A DNA stretch of 64,000 nt from assembly GCF_021532315.1 (NCBI RefSeq), contig NZ_JAKGAO010000003.1, forward strand, positions 124,001-188,000. The letters are read 5' to 3'. Under the pieces are notes generated by a model. The model was not told where the DNA came from, ran no database searches, and saw only the letters and a program-made list of their open reading frames with translations. The translations under genes were made by a program, and so were the position numbers. The stretch is from Paenibacillus tarimensis (lineage in GTDB: Bacteria > Bacillota > Bacilli > Paenibacillales > Paenibacillaceae). The first letter of the stretch is position 1. Each line of letters begins with the position of its first letter. Below are positions 16,539 through 24,758 of the stretch, one piece after another.

Positions 16539-18203
16539 ATGAATGTTGAAACGCTGACTGTGCCGGTCGGCCATCCCCTGCCCTTCGCGTATATACACCG
16601 CCAGGATGCAGCCCTTGAAAGGCATTTCGGCGGACACCCGGCGAATCCGGGGGATTGGCGCCATAGAGCGGATTGGCTGCGCTCGAGTGAGCGCCCCAAG
16701 GCTGACCCTCAGGAAATTGCAGGCGTGCTGCTGGCGTTTAACCGGCGTTATGGCTGCTCCAGATTGACAGAGGAGCATATTGCCGTGATCGGCAGCGGTG
16801 CATATACGGTGGCAGGCGGCCATCAAGCCTGCTTGTGGACAGGTCCAGCCATGGTTATACATAAAGCCGTATCCATTATAAACGCGGCCAAATATGCGGA
16901 GCGCGAGCTCGGACAGAGGGTCATCCCCGTATTCTGGATTGCTGGTGAGGATCATGACTGGGATGAGGCCAACCATGCTTATGTGATTGGCCCGGAATAC
17001 GAGCTTAGCAAGCTTTCGGCCGACCGGCCGGAGCATCCGCGGACTTCGGTCACCCGCACGAAAGTGGATCCGGCAGTATGGCGGGAACAGACCCGTCAGC
17101 TGGCGGACACGCTGCCGGATACCTTATTTAAGCCCGAGATGCTGGAGATGCTGGAGAAAGCTGCAGAACGAGCCGAAACATTAACCGATCTGTTCGCTTC
17201 CCTGCTTACTATGCTGTTTGCTGACGAGGGCTTGGTGCTTTTGGATGCGGACGATCCTGCGCTGCGTAAGCTGGAGGCTCCAATGTTTGAGCGCATACTG
17301 GCAGAAGGCCAGCGGCTGGAGCAGGCTTATACAGCTGCTGGCAAACAGCTGACGGCCATGGGCTATCCGCTCCAGGCGGAAGCTCAGCCGAACTGTGCTC
17401 ATCTGTTTTTATACCGGGATGAGCGTCTGGTCCCCACTGAGCGCCAGCAAGCGGGAGAGCGAATTCTGCTTTACCGTGGAGAAGCCGGTTATACAGACAG
17501 GAAGGGAAGCTTCTCCATCTCGCCAGACAAGCTGCTGGATGCAGCCGGCCGGTGGCCGGAGCTGTTCAGTAATAATGTGCTGACGAGGCCGCTAATGCAG
17601 GATTACCTGCTGCCGGTTCTGGCAACCGTGCTGGGGCCGGGTGAGATCGCATATTGGGCACAGACAACTGAAGCATTCCGCTCATTCGGGATGAGCATGC
17701 CGCTCGTGGTCCCCCGGACATCCTTTACAATAACCGACAGCTCTATCGAGAAGTGGATGGCCCATTTCGGAATAAGCATGGAGGAGGCCCGTTCAGGACT
17801 AGACGAACGGAAGCAAGCTTGGCTGAAGAGTCAGGATGACTGGCAGCTGGATGAGGTGTTTGCGCGGACTGAGCGGGAGTTTGAAGCGATCTACGCTCCG
17901 CTGCTGGATAGGCTGCCGGAGCTGGAGAAGGGCCTTGCTCCTATAGGCGCCGACAATAAAGAGCGAATTCTTGCCCAAATCCGATATTTGCACGGCAAGG
18001 CCAGGGAAGCGCATGAACGGCGTCACGCAACGGAGCTTAACCGCTGGAACCGGATCAGCACATGGGTGCAGCCGGGAGGCAAGCCGCAGGAACGGGTGCT
18101 TAATCTTACCGTACTATGGAATCGCTATGGTTCCCGCTGGCTGGAGGAGCTTTTGGGTGTTCCTTTCAACCCGGCGGGAGGGCATTATCATATCCGGCTG
18201 TAG
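16539..18203 (+). CDS. bshC: Bacillithiol synthase, cysteine-adding enzyme BshC
   Basis: A 554-residue enzyme that adds cysteine to glucosaminyl-malate, the last step of bacillithiol synthesis. A nucleotide-binding-fold core carries the family stretches TVAGGHQACLWTGP and FWIAGEDHDWDEANH (about residues 95-150). A long C-terminal coiled coil (about 400-510) follows, and the protein ends with NPAGGHYHIRL. ATG 16539 is preceded by AGGAGG at 13 bases and AGGG at six bases. Length and position upstream of mraZ match B. subtilis yllA, although here ahcY and a DUF3243 gene lie between. Confidence 0.93.
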   Translation: MNVETLTVPVGHPLPFAYIHRQDAALERHFGGHPANPGDWRHRADWLRSSERPKADPQEIAGVLLAFNRRYGCSRLTEEHIAVIGSGAYTVAGGHQACLWTGPAMVIHKAVSIINAAKYAERELGQRVIPVFWIAGEDHDWDEANHAYVIGPEYELSKLSADRPEHPRTSVTRTKVDPAVWREQTRQLADTLPDTLFKPEMLEMLEKAAERAETLTDLFASLLTMLFADEGLVLLDADDPALRKLEAPMFERILAEGQRLEQAYTAAGKQLTAMGYPLQAEAQPNCAHLFLYRDERLVPTERQQAGERILLYRGEAGYTDRKGSFSISPDKLLDAAGRWPELFSNNVLTRPLMQDYLLPVLATVLGPGEIAYWAQTTEAFRSFGMSMPLVVPRTSFTITDSSIEKWMAHFGISMEEARSGLDERKQAWLKSQDDWQLDEVFARTEREFEAIYAPLLDRLPELEKGLAPIGADNKERILAQIRYLHGKAREAHERRHATELNRWNRISTWVQPGGKPQERVLNLTVLWNRYGSRWLEELLGVPFNPAGGHYHIRL

Positions 18204-18285
18204 CCGGTATTATTTAACTGGGCAAGTGGATAGGCTAACAAGCACAAGAGGCCGGTGACGGCAGCTAATCAGGGAGGATCAGATA

Positions 18286-19548
18286 ATGAGTACAGCAAAC
18301 AACAGTATTGTGACGGATATGGGACTGGCCCGCGAAGGACATCTCAAGATTGATTGGGTACAGGCTCATATGCCGGTATTGAATAAGATTCGCGAGCAGT
18401 TTGAGAAGGAGCAGCCGTTCAAGGGGCTCCGCGTTGCGATTTCGCTTCATCTCGAAGCAAAGACAGCCTACCTGGCCAAGGTGGTAAAGGCAGGCGGAGC
18501 GGAAGTAGCGATTACGGGCAGCAACCCTCTTTCCACTCAGGATGACGTGTGTGCAGCGCTTGTGGAAGACGGTATTACGGTCTTCGCTAAGTATAATCCG
18601 GACCCGAAGGAGTACAAGGAACTGATGGTGCGCACGCTTGAGACGAAGCCGGATCTTATTATCGACGACGGCGGCGATCTCGTTACGATTCTGCATTCGG
18701 AGCGCACGGACCTGCTTGCCGGTGTCCGGGGGGGAGCGGAAGAGACGACAACGGGCATTTTGCGTCTCAAGGCGATGGAGAAGGAAGGATCGCTGAAATT
18801 CCCGATGGTCGCTGTGAATGATGCATTCTGTAAATATTTGTTCGATAACAGGTATGGTACAGGTCAATCGGTATGGGATGGCATTAACCGGACGACTAAC
18901 CTGGTTGTTGCAGGCAAGACGGTTGTCGTTGTCGGTTATGGCTGGTGCGGCAAGGGCGTGGCGATGCGGGCCAAGGGGCTGGGCGCCAATGTCATCGTAA
19001 CCGAAATTGACGCTATCAAAGCGGTTGAAGCCTATATGGACGGATTTGCCGTTATGCCGATGATTGAGGCTGCTAAGCAGGGCGACTACTTCGTAACCGT
19101 AACAGGAAACCGGGATGTCATCCGCGGCGAGCATTATGAAGTGATGAAGGATGGCGCAATCCTGTCGAACGCAGGCCACTTTGACGTCGAAGTGAACAAG
19201 CCGGAGCTTGAGGCAATGTCGACAAGCGTCCGCACGGTTCGCCGTAATATTGAAGAGTACAAGCTCAAGGACGGCAGAAGCATTTATTTGCTGGCTGAAG
19301 GCCGCCTTGTTAACCTTGCAGCAGGTGACGGACATCCGGCGGAGATTATGGATATGACCTTTGCCCTTCAGGCGATGTCTCTGAAGTACGTGAATGACTG
19401 CTATCAGAAGATTGGCAATCAGGTTGTGAATGTTCCTTATGAGCTGGATGAGCAGGTAGCGCGGATCAAGCTGGCTTCGCTTGGCACGGATATTGACCGG
19501 CTCTCCGAGGAGCAGAAGCAGTATCTCGACAGCTGGCAGGAACACTGA
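18286..19548 (+). CDS. ahcY: Adenosylhomocysteinase
   Basis: A 420-residue NAD-dependent enzyme that splits S-adenosylhomocysteine into homocysteine and adenosine. Visible features are LEAKTAYL, the DDGGDLVT substrate site, EETTTG, the Lys in the FPMVAVNDAFCKYLFDN stretch, and the NAD motif GYGWCGKG near residue 220. It lacks the roughly 40-residue insert of many bacterial and eukaryotic forms. B. subtilis relies on MtnN and LuxS instead, so this marks a different recycling route. It is 82 bases after bshC and probably cotranscribed. The ATG follows AGGGAGGATC. Confidence 0.96.
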   Translation: MSTANNSIVTDMGLAREGHLKIDWVQAHMPVLNKIREQFEKEQPFKGLRVAISLHLEAKTAYLAKVVKAGGAEVAITGSNPLSTQDDVCAALVEDGITVFAKYNPDPKEYKELMVRTLETKPDLIIDDGGDLVTILHSERTDLLAGVRGGAEETTTGILRLKAMEKEGSLKFPMVAVNDAFCKYLFDNRYGTGQSVWDGINRTTNLVVAGKTVVVVGYGWCGKGVAMRAKGLGANVIVTEIDAIKAVEAYMDGFAVMPMIEAAKQGDYFVTVTGNRDVIRGEHYEVMKDGAILSNAGHFDVEVNKPELEAMSTSVRTVRRNIEEYKLKDGRSIYLLAEGRLVNLAAGDGHPAEIMDMTFALQAMSLKYVNDCYQKIGNQVVNVPYELDEQVARIKLASLGTDIDRLSEEQKQYLDSWQEH

Positions 19549-19591
19549 GTCACGTAGAATCGGGGCTCATAATCACCTTTCAACAGTAACG

Positions 19592-19636
19592 ATGGCGCCA
19601 CCGGGTCTTATACCTGTGGCGCCATTATTTATTTTT
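19592..19636 (+). terminator. Rho-independent terminator
   Basis: A perfect 10-bp stem (ATGGCGCCAC / GTGGCGCCAT) extended by inner pairs, followed by TATTTATTTTT. It ends the bshC-ahcY transcript. Confidence 0.9.
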
Positions 19637-19889
19637 GTTCAATTGCAGCTTTCTTCAGCAGTTGAGGTACCCTCCAGGCCATCTTTGATGATTAGGGACG
19701 CCCTCTCGCTGTTTGGCAGTTTATTATGTTCTGGGCCAGCTTTAAGCTTTATTGCGAAAGCCCTTTTCTATCTTTAGCGCAGCCTTGCTTCAAGGCAGGT
19801 TTTGTGAGGAATCTCTCATTCTGGTTACTTATCGCAGCCAAAGGTTATTTAATAGTGTGCAGATCTCACACTACAAGGAGGCGTTACAG
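19637..19889 (+). other. Leader region of the DUF3243 gene, no gene seen
   Basis: AT-richer non-coding DNA. It holds a small hairpin (GCCTTG-CTT-CAAGGC, 19782-19796) followed by AGGTTTTG, and a weak promoter-like pair TTGTGA (19802-19807), 17 bases, TGG-TTACTT (19822-19830). Neither is convincing alone. Confidence 0.35.
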
Positions 19890-20237
19890 ATGAATGAACG
19901 TAACCATGTAATGGAAAAAGACGGCAGTGTTCAAACGAACAATGTAGATGAGGCAATTGCGAAGATCAAGCCGGAACAGAAGGAAGAGATCCTCAGCAAC
20001 TTCGATACCTTTATCAGCTATCTCGGCAAGCGCGTCCAGCTTGGGCAGAAGCTTGGTCTCGGAGAAGAGCAGCTGGCGAAGACAGCTGAGAAGGTGGCAG
20101 ATTACCTGGCGGCTAACGAGGAGCCTCGCAATCGTGAGGAGAAGCTGCTGCAGGAGCTTTGGAAGGTAGGCGACAAGGAACAGCGTCATATGCTCGCGCA
20201 TATGCTGGTTCGTCTGGCTGACCAAGCGAAGTCCTAA
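19890..20237 (+). CDS. DUF3243 family protein (YmfJ-like)
   Basis: A 115-residue acidic helical protein. Residues 33-115 match DUF3243: the pattern LSNFDTFISYLGKRV, then GLGEEQLAKTAEKVADYL, then EEKLLQELWKVGDKEQRHMLAHMLVRL. The family is widespread in Bacilli and its role is unknown. This protein has about 30 extra N-terminal residues compared with YmfJ. ATG 19890 follows AAGGAGG by nine bases, whereas the upstream in-frame extension to 19752 has no ribosome binding site. It has its own terminator, separating it from mraZ. Confidence 0.83.
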   Translation: MNERNHVMEKDGSVQTNNVDEAIAKIKPEQKEEILSNFDTFISYLGKRVQLGQKLGLGEEQLAKTAEKVADYLAANEEPRNREEKLLQELWKVGDKEQRHMLAHMLVRLADQAKS

Positions 20238-20271
20238 ACAATTAGAGATTTTTAACCTCATAAAATAATTC

Positions 20272-20305
20272 AAAAAAATCCTGCTCTCGGAGCAGGATTT
20301 TTATT
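20272..20305 (+). terminator. Rho-independent terminator
   Basis: A perfect 11-bp stem (AAATCCTGCTC / GAGCAGGATTT), TCG loop, A run before and TTATTTT after. The mraZ transcript must therefore start downstream. Confidence 0.93.
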
Positions 20306-20330
20306 TTAGGTGGCGAATATTTCATCCGGA

Positions 20331-20370
20331 GTGGAGAAAAGTGGGGCAAAGTGGTGATTGCGGGGGAAGG
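20331..20370 (+). promoter_or_regulatory. MraZ operator: direct repeats with 10-base period
   Basis: GTGGAG (20331), GTGGGG (20341) and GTGGTG (20351) recur at exactly ten-base spacing, each followed by an A/T-richer four bases; a degenerate fourth copy, CGGGGG, is at 20361. MraZ proteins bind TGGGN or AAAGTG(G/T) repeats with this period upstream of their own gene. The array overlaps the ribosome-binding region, about 15 bases before the start. Confidence 0.75.
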
Positions 20371-20384
20371 GGTGGAGCGGCCGG

Positions 20385-20822
20385 ATGTTTATGGGGGAAT
20401 ATCAGCATAACATTGATGACAAGGGCCGGTTGACCATTCCCGCGAAGTTCCGCGAAAGCTTGGGCTCCCAGTTTATCGTCACCCGTGGACTCGATAACTG
20501 TTTATTCGTTTATCCGATGAGTGAGTGGAGTGTACTGGAGCAGAAGCTGAAGTCGCTGCCCCTGATGAAGTCGGATGCTCGGGCATTCTCGCGCTTCTTC
20601 TTCTCAGGAGCGACCGAATGCGAGCTCGACAAACAGGGAAGGGTAAATTTACCGAATCATTTGTGTGAATATGCCAAGCTCGATAAGGATTGCGTCGTAA
20701 TCGGCGTATCCAACCGGGTGGAGGTATGGAGCAAGGCGATCTGGGAAGGTTACTACCAGCAATCGGAGGAAACCTTTAATGAAATCGCCGAGAAGCTGGT
20801 TGATATGGACTTCAACTTCTGA
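20385..20822 (+). CDS. mraZ: Transcriptional regulator MraZ
   Basis: A 145-residue protein with two tandem SpoVT/AbrB-like swapped-hairpin domains, each with its DxxGRxxLP-type core: [13 protein letters not shown] near residue 13 and [12 protein letters not shown] near residue 85. MraZ forms a ring and controls its own dcw operon through the repeats just upstream. ATG 20385 gives the usual N-terminus MFMGEYQHN; longer upstream frames run through the operator. It is the first gene of the division and wall cluster. Confidence 0.96.
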   Translation: MFMGEYQHNIDDKGRLTIPAKFRESLGSQFIVTRGLDNCLFVYPMSEWSVLEQKLKSLPLMKSDARAFSRFFFSGATECELDKQGRVNLPNHLCEYAKLDKDCVVIGVSNRVEVWSKAIWEGYYQQSEETFNEIAEKLVDMDFNF

Positions 20823-20872
20823 CAGAAGGCCCCGATTCGGAACACTACAAAGCCGGGAGGGCTAAGATTCCG

Positions 20873-21823
20873 ATGTTTGAACACGTTACGGTGCTTAAGG
20901 AAGAAGCAGTGGAGGGCCTGTCTGTTAAGCCGGGCGGCATCTATGTGGATTGCACGCTTGGCGGTGCAGGGCACAGCGAGCTGATCGCGTCTAAGCTGGG
21001 AGACAGCGGACGCCTCATTGCGTTCGATCAGGACGACTTAGCGCATGAGAATGCGAAGCAGCGGCTGGCGCCTTACATACATAAGGTAACACTGGTCAAG
21101 AGCAATTTCAGGTATTTGGAAGCGGCTTTGAAGGAAGCAGGCGTGCCGATGCAGGATGGCGTGCCTCAGGTGGATGGCATTTTGTTCGATTTGGGTGTAT
21201 CGAGTCCGCAGCTTGATGAAGCGGAGCGGGGTTTCAGCTATAACCATGATGCGCCGCTTGATATGCGGATGGACCAGTCGGAGACACTTACGGCCAGAGA
21301 GATTGTTAACGAGTGGGAAGAACGTGAAATCTCCAAAATTCTGGACTGGTACGGTGAGGAACGTTTTGCCCGGAATATTGCCAAGAAGATCGTGAAAGCC
21401 CGTGAAGAAGGGCCGATCGAGACAACGGGACAGCTCGCGGAGCTGGTCAAAGCCGGTATCCCGGCCGCTGCCAGGCGAACAGGCGGACATCCCGCCAAGC
21501 GTTCGTTCCAGGCGCTGCGAATTGCTGTTAATGACGAGCTTAAGTCTGAAGAGGAAGCGCTGCTGCAGGCTGTAAGATGTCTGAAGCCGGGCGGGCGTGC
21601 ATCTGTCATCACCTTTCATTCTCTTGAGGACCGGATCTGCAAGCAGATTTTTGCGAAATTTGTAGAAAAATGCACCTGTCCGCCGGATTTCCCGCTCTGC
21701 GTATGCGGAAACAACGGTCAGCTCAAGCTGGTCAACCGCAAGCCGATCGTCCCAGGGCCACAAGAGCTGGAGAGTAATCCGCGGGCAAGGTCCGCCAAGC
21801 TGCGCATTGCTGAGAAGCTGTAA
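20873..21823 (+). CDS. rsmH: 16S rRNA (cytosine-1402-N4) methyltransferase RsmH
   Basis: A 316-residue SAM-dependent enzyme (also MraW) that methylates N4 of C1402 in the ribosomal P site. SAM motif [11 protein letters not shown] is near residue 26, [14 protein letters not shown] near residue 105, and the C-terminal YTSFHSLED-like site reads [11 protein letters not shown] small insert with four Cys ([13 protein letters not shown]) near the C-terminus resembles a metal knuckle seen in Firmicute homologues. ATG 20873 follows GGGAGGG by 11 bases. The gap to ftsL is unusually structured. Confidence 0.96.
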   Translation: MFEHVTVLKEEAVEGLSVKPGGIYVDCTLGGAGHSELIASKLGDSGRLIAFDQDDLAHENAKQRLAPYIHKVTLVKSNFRYLEAALKEAGVPMQDGVPQVDGILFDLGVSSPQLDEAERGFSYNHDAPLDMRMDQSETLTAREIVNEWEEREISKILDWYGEERFARNIAKKIVKAREEGPIETTGQLAELVKAGIPAAARRTGGHPAKRSFQALRIAVNDELKSEEEALLQAVRCLKPGGRASVITFHSLEDRICKQIFAKFVEKCTCPPDFPLCVCGNNGQLKLVNRKPIVPGPQELESNPRARSAKLRIAEKL

Positions 21824-21828
21824 GGAGC

Positions 21829-21902
21829 GTCGGCAGGGGAGCAGGCCGCTACAGCTCCCGACTGCCGGCTTATGTCGCCATTTTCATCCGATAACGGATG
21901 AA
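21829..21902 (+). other. Two tandem stem-loops between rsmH and ftsL
   Basis: The first, 21829-21869, pairs GTCGGCAG-GGGAGC with GCTCCC-GA-CTGCCGGC (14 bp, 2-base bulge). The second, 21883-21902, is a perfect 8-bp TTCATCCG / CGGATGAA with an ATAA loop, followed by TATTTAATAG. Neither has a strong U-tract. They may slow or partly end transcription, or process the mRNA, between rsmH and ftsL. Confidence 0.5.
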
Positions 21903-21960
21903 TATTTAATAGCATTATTTATTAATGATCTAATCGTTTTGAAGGGGGCAAACCAATTTT

Positions 21961-22362
21961 ATGGCTTACATGCACGGTAACCTGGCTATGCAGCCGAAGA
22001 AGCAGCCTGAGCACCGCCCGTCCGTACAAGAGCGCAAGCGAGTCGTAGTCCGCAAGAAGACAATACCGGTGCAGGAGAAGCTGCTTTACCTGTTCACTAT
22101 CTTCATGTGTGTCGTGGTGGCAGGGGTTATCATTTTCCGTTATGCGCAAATCTATCAGCTGAATGTTGAAATCAAGGAGCTTACGCGGGATCAAAGCGCA
22201 TTGATGCTGGAAATCCGCGAGCTGCAGAAACAGGTTGAAACCTTAAGTGATCCGGGTACGATTATCGAAAAAGCGAAGCAGTCCGGGATGGTAAAGTCCG
22301 AGGAACCGGTCATTGCAGTAGAAATCGGCGATCGGAACAGCCAGACGGCCATGCGAGAGTAG
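21961..22362 (+). CDS. ftsL: Cell division protein FtsL
   Basis: A 133-residue bitopic protein: a basic cytoplasmic tail (residues 1-42), one membrane helix (about 43-63, LLYLFTIFMCVVVAGVII), then an extracytoplasmic leucine-zipper-like coiled coil (about 65-105). FtsL joins DivIC and DivIB and activates septal peptidoglycan synthesis. Identification rests on topology, size and the position between rsmH and pbpB, because FtsL sequences diverge quickly. ATG 21961 follows AAGGGGG by 12 bases. Confidence 0.87.
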   Translation: MAYMHGNLAMQPKKQPEHRPSVQERKRVVVRKKTIPVQEKLLYLFTIFMCVVVAGVIIFRYAQIYQLNVEIKELTRDQSALMLEIRELQKQVETLSDPGTIIEKAKQSGMVKSEEPVIAVEIGDRNSQTAMRE

Positions 22363-22371
22363 GTGGCGGGT

Positions 22372-24627
22372 ATGACGAAACGAATAAAGCTTCGCACGCT
22401 TCTTATAGGGGGGATCATGACCCTCCTTTTTGTTGTTCTGCTCGGCCGTGTCTATTTTGTTCAGGTGGTCAATGCAGACCTGTGGTATGAGAGGGCAAAG
22501 AACTCCTGGGCTGCCTTTCAGAAAATACCTGCTGTGCGCGGAACCATTACGGACCGCAACGGCAACGTGCTGGCAATGGATGTGGCAGGATACACGGTGG
22601 CTGTCAATCCGGAGATTATTAACAAGCTTGGTATTGCCGATCAGGTGGTGTACAGGCTCCATACTTTGCTTGGCAAGAAGGAGAGCGAGCTGCGGGAAGC
22701 TGTTACCAAGAAGAATGAGGAAGGGGAGTATTACCGTCATCGCGAGCTTGGAAGAGAAGGCAAGAAGCTGGACAAGGAGATGCAGGAGAAAATCGTTGCA
22801 TTCCGGGAGGAGCTTCAGAAGGCAACAGATGAGAAGGACGTAGGCATCTACCTGATTGAGGAGCAGAAGAGATATTATCCGAAGCAAGACATGGCCTCAC
22901 ATTTGCTTGGATATGTCAATAAGGAAGGCGAAGCGGTAACGGGTATGGAGCTGTCGCTGAATGAGGAGCTCGCAGGCACAGACGGCAAGCTCGTCTACGA
23001 ACGGGATGGTCGTCAGGTCCAGCTGTCCAATGGTGAAGTCGAGTATGTACCAGCGAAGGACGGCAAGGACGTGACACTGACCATTGATACGGAGATCCAG
23101 TACTATGTGGAGAAGGCGATTAAGGAGGCATACGATAAGTACAAGCCGAAGAGCATCACTGCGATTGCTGCGGATCCGAATACGATGGAAATTCTCGGGA
23201 TGGCTAATTACCCGGATTATAACCCGAATGAGTATTGGACGATGAAGCCGGGGTCGGACTATAACTATGCTGTTCGCGCCCTGCTTGAACCGGGCTCGAC
23301 CTTCAAGATGGTCACACTGGCAGCAGCGGTAGAGGAAGGAGTATTTAATCCGGATGAAATCTACAAGTCCGGCAGCCGCTATATTGGGGGCTGGACGCTC
23401 AACGACCATAAACGCGGCGGCTGGGGACCGATCACGTTCCTGGAAGGTCTGAAGCGTTCGAGTAACGTGGCTTTCATCGAGCTTGGCTACAACAAAATGT
23501 CAACCGAGACGCTAATGAAGTATATTACAGCGTTCGGCTTTGGCGCCAAGACCGGGCTGGAGGTCGGCGGAGAGAGCACCGGTATGGTAAAGTACCGGTA
23601 CGAGAGTGAGAAGGCGACACTGACCTACGGTCAAGGTACGGTCCAAGTGACTCCGATACAGCAGGTCGCTGCGATTGCTGCAATAGCGAACGGCGGCAAG
23701 CTGATGCAGCCGCATCTTATCAAGGAAATTGAAGACCCGGTGACGGGGAAGAAAGAGGTTGTTCAGCCGAAGGTCGTGCGGCAGGTCATCTCGGAAAAGA
23801 CTGCCGGCAAGGTAGGCGAATACCTGGAGCAGGTTGTCTCCGACCAGGAAATTGGCACGGGCAAAAATGCGTATATTGAGGGCTATCGTGTTGCGGGCAA
23901 GACCGGTACGGCCCAGAAGGTAACAAGCTCTAATAAAAGCGGATATGCTGATGACAAATATATCGTCTCCTTCATCGGCTACGCGCCGGTTGAGGACCCG
24001 CGTATTGTTGTTTATGTCGTAGCCGATGAGCCCGAGGATTCATCTCTAGGAGGCGGTACCGTTGCCGCCCCGGTATTCAAGGATATTGTGGAGCAGAGCC
24101 TGCGCTATATGCGCGTGACGCCGTCGAATGCGATTAAGGCTGAAACGGACGGCCGCAAGGACAGGGTGCTGACCGCTCCCGAGCTGACCGGGCTTAAAGT
24201 GTCGGAGGCCAAGTCGGAGCTAAAAGCGAATGCCATGACTTACGAGGTTGTGGGAAGCGGAACGACAGTTTTGCAGCAGGTACCCAAGCCGGGTACGGCC
24301 ATGGCCTCCTTCCAGCGGATTTACCTGATCACAGAGGAGCGGAGCAAGCTGCCGGTGCCGAATGTCAGGGGGTTGTCGCTGCGGGATGCCCTTGAGGTTT
24401 GCTCATTGCTCGAAATGCGCTGCATTACCGAGGGAGAAGGGTTCGTTAAGTCACAGATGGTAGCTAAGCAGCAGGGGGAGCGGGTCTTCAAGCTGGTATT
24501 GGAGCCGCCCGGTGAAGCGATCGTGAAGCCGGAGCCAGCCGAGCCGGATGGGGCTGCCGCAAGGCAGACAGAGCAGACTGGCGGTGAAGCGGACACGGCG
24601 GGGGAAACATCGCCGCCGTCAGGCTAA
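22372..24627 (+). CDS. pbpB: Septal penicillin-binding protein 2B (FtsI-type transpeptidase)
   Basis: A 751-residue class B PBP. One N-terminal membrane helix (about 10-28) is followed by a pedestal domain with the RGTITDRNGN motif. The transpeptidase domain has the catalytic SxxK in EPGSTFKM, SxN in KRSSNVAF and KTG in AGKTGTAQ. Two PASTA domains form the C-terminus (about 600-720), ending in an acidic, Gly-rich tail. It cross-links peptidoglycan at the division septum. ATG 22372 lies nine bases after ftsL; the in-frame GTG 22363 directly abuts the ftsL stop. Confidence 0.94.
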   Translation: MTKRIKLRTLLIGGIMTLLFVVLLGRVYFVQVVNADLWYERAKNSWAAFQKIPAVRGTITDRNGNVLAMDVAGYTVAVNPEIINKLGIADQVVYRLHTLLGKKESELREAVTKKNEEGEYYRHRELGREGKKLDKEMQEKIVAFREELQKATDEKDVGIYLIEEQKRYYPKQDMASHLLGYVNKEGEAVTGMELSLNEELAGTDGKLVYERDGRQVQLSNGEVEYVPAKDGKDVTLTIDTEIQYYVEKAIKEAYDKYKPKSITAIAADPNTMEILGMANYPDYNPNEYWTMKPGSDYNYAVRALLEPGSTFKMVTLAAAVEEGVFNPDEIYKSGSRYIGGWTLNDHKRGGWGPITFLEGLKRSSNVAFIELGYNKMSTETLMKYITAFGFGAKTGLEVGGESTGMVKYRYESEKATLTYGQGTVQVTPIQQVAAIAAIANGGKLMQPHLIKEIEDPVTGKKEVVQPKVVRQVISEKTAGKVGEYLEQVVSDQEIGTGKNAYIEGYRVAGKTGTAQKVTSSNKSGYADDKYIVSFIGYAPVEDPRIVVYVVADEPEDSSLGGGTVAAPVFKDIVEQSLRYMRVTPSNAIKAETDGRKDRVLTAPELTGLKVSEAKSELKANAMTYEVVGSGTTVLQQVPKPGTAMASFQRIYLITEERSKLPVPNVRGLSLRDALEVCSLLEMRCITEGEGFVKSQMVAKQQGERVFKLVLEPPGEAIVKPEPAEPDGAAARQTEQTGGEADTAGETSPPSG

Positions 24628-24659
24628 TCAGGAACGGCTATTAATTTCCCGGCCGGAAG

Positions 24660-24674
24660 CCCTGTCATACAGGG
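24660..24674 (+). other. Small hairpin between pbpB and spoVD
   Basis: A perfect 6-bp stem CCCTGT-CAT-ACAGGG. It contains CATACA, the core of a sigma-E -10 box, but no -35 partner was found. A weak attenuator is possible. Confidence 0.35.
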
Positions 24675-24758
24675 GTTGTTCTAATGGATACCTCGTCCGA
24701 ATAGGCTGAAATGGAAGCGGCTTTCGCGGAAATTTCGGCTTTCGGAGGAGGATATAGC

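Noticed and set aside
18265-19545. A 426-codon minus-strand open frame opposite ahcY
   Set aside because: It exactly shadows the well-supported ahcY, has no ribosome binding site and its residues look like a frame shadow (rich in Arg, His, Leu and Cys).
24666-24671. CATACA as a sigma-E -10 for spoVD
   Set aside because: No -35-like sequence is found 13-15 bases upstream, and the hexamer is part of a small hairpin.
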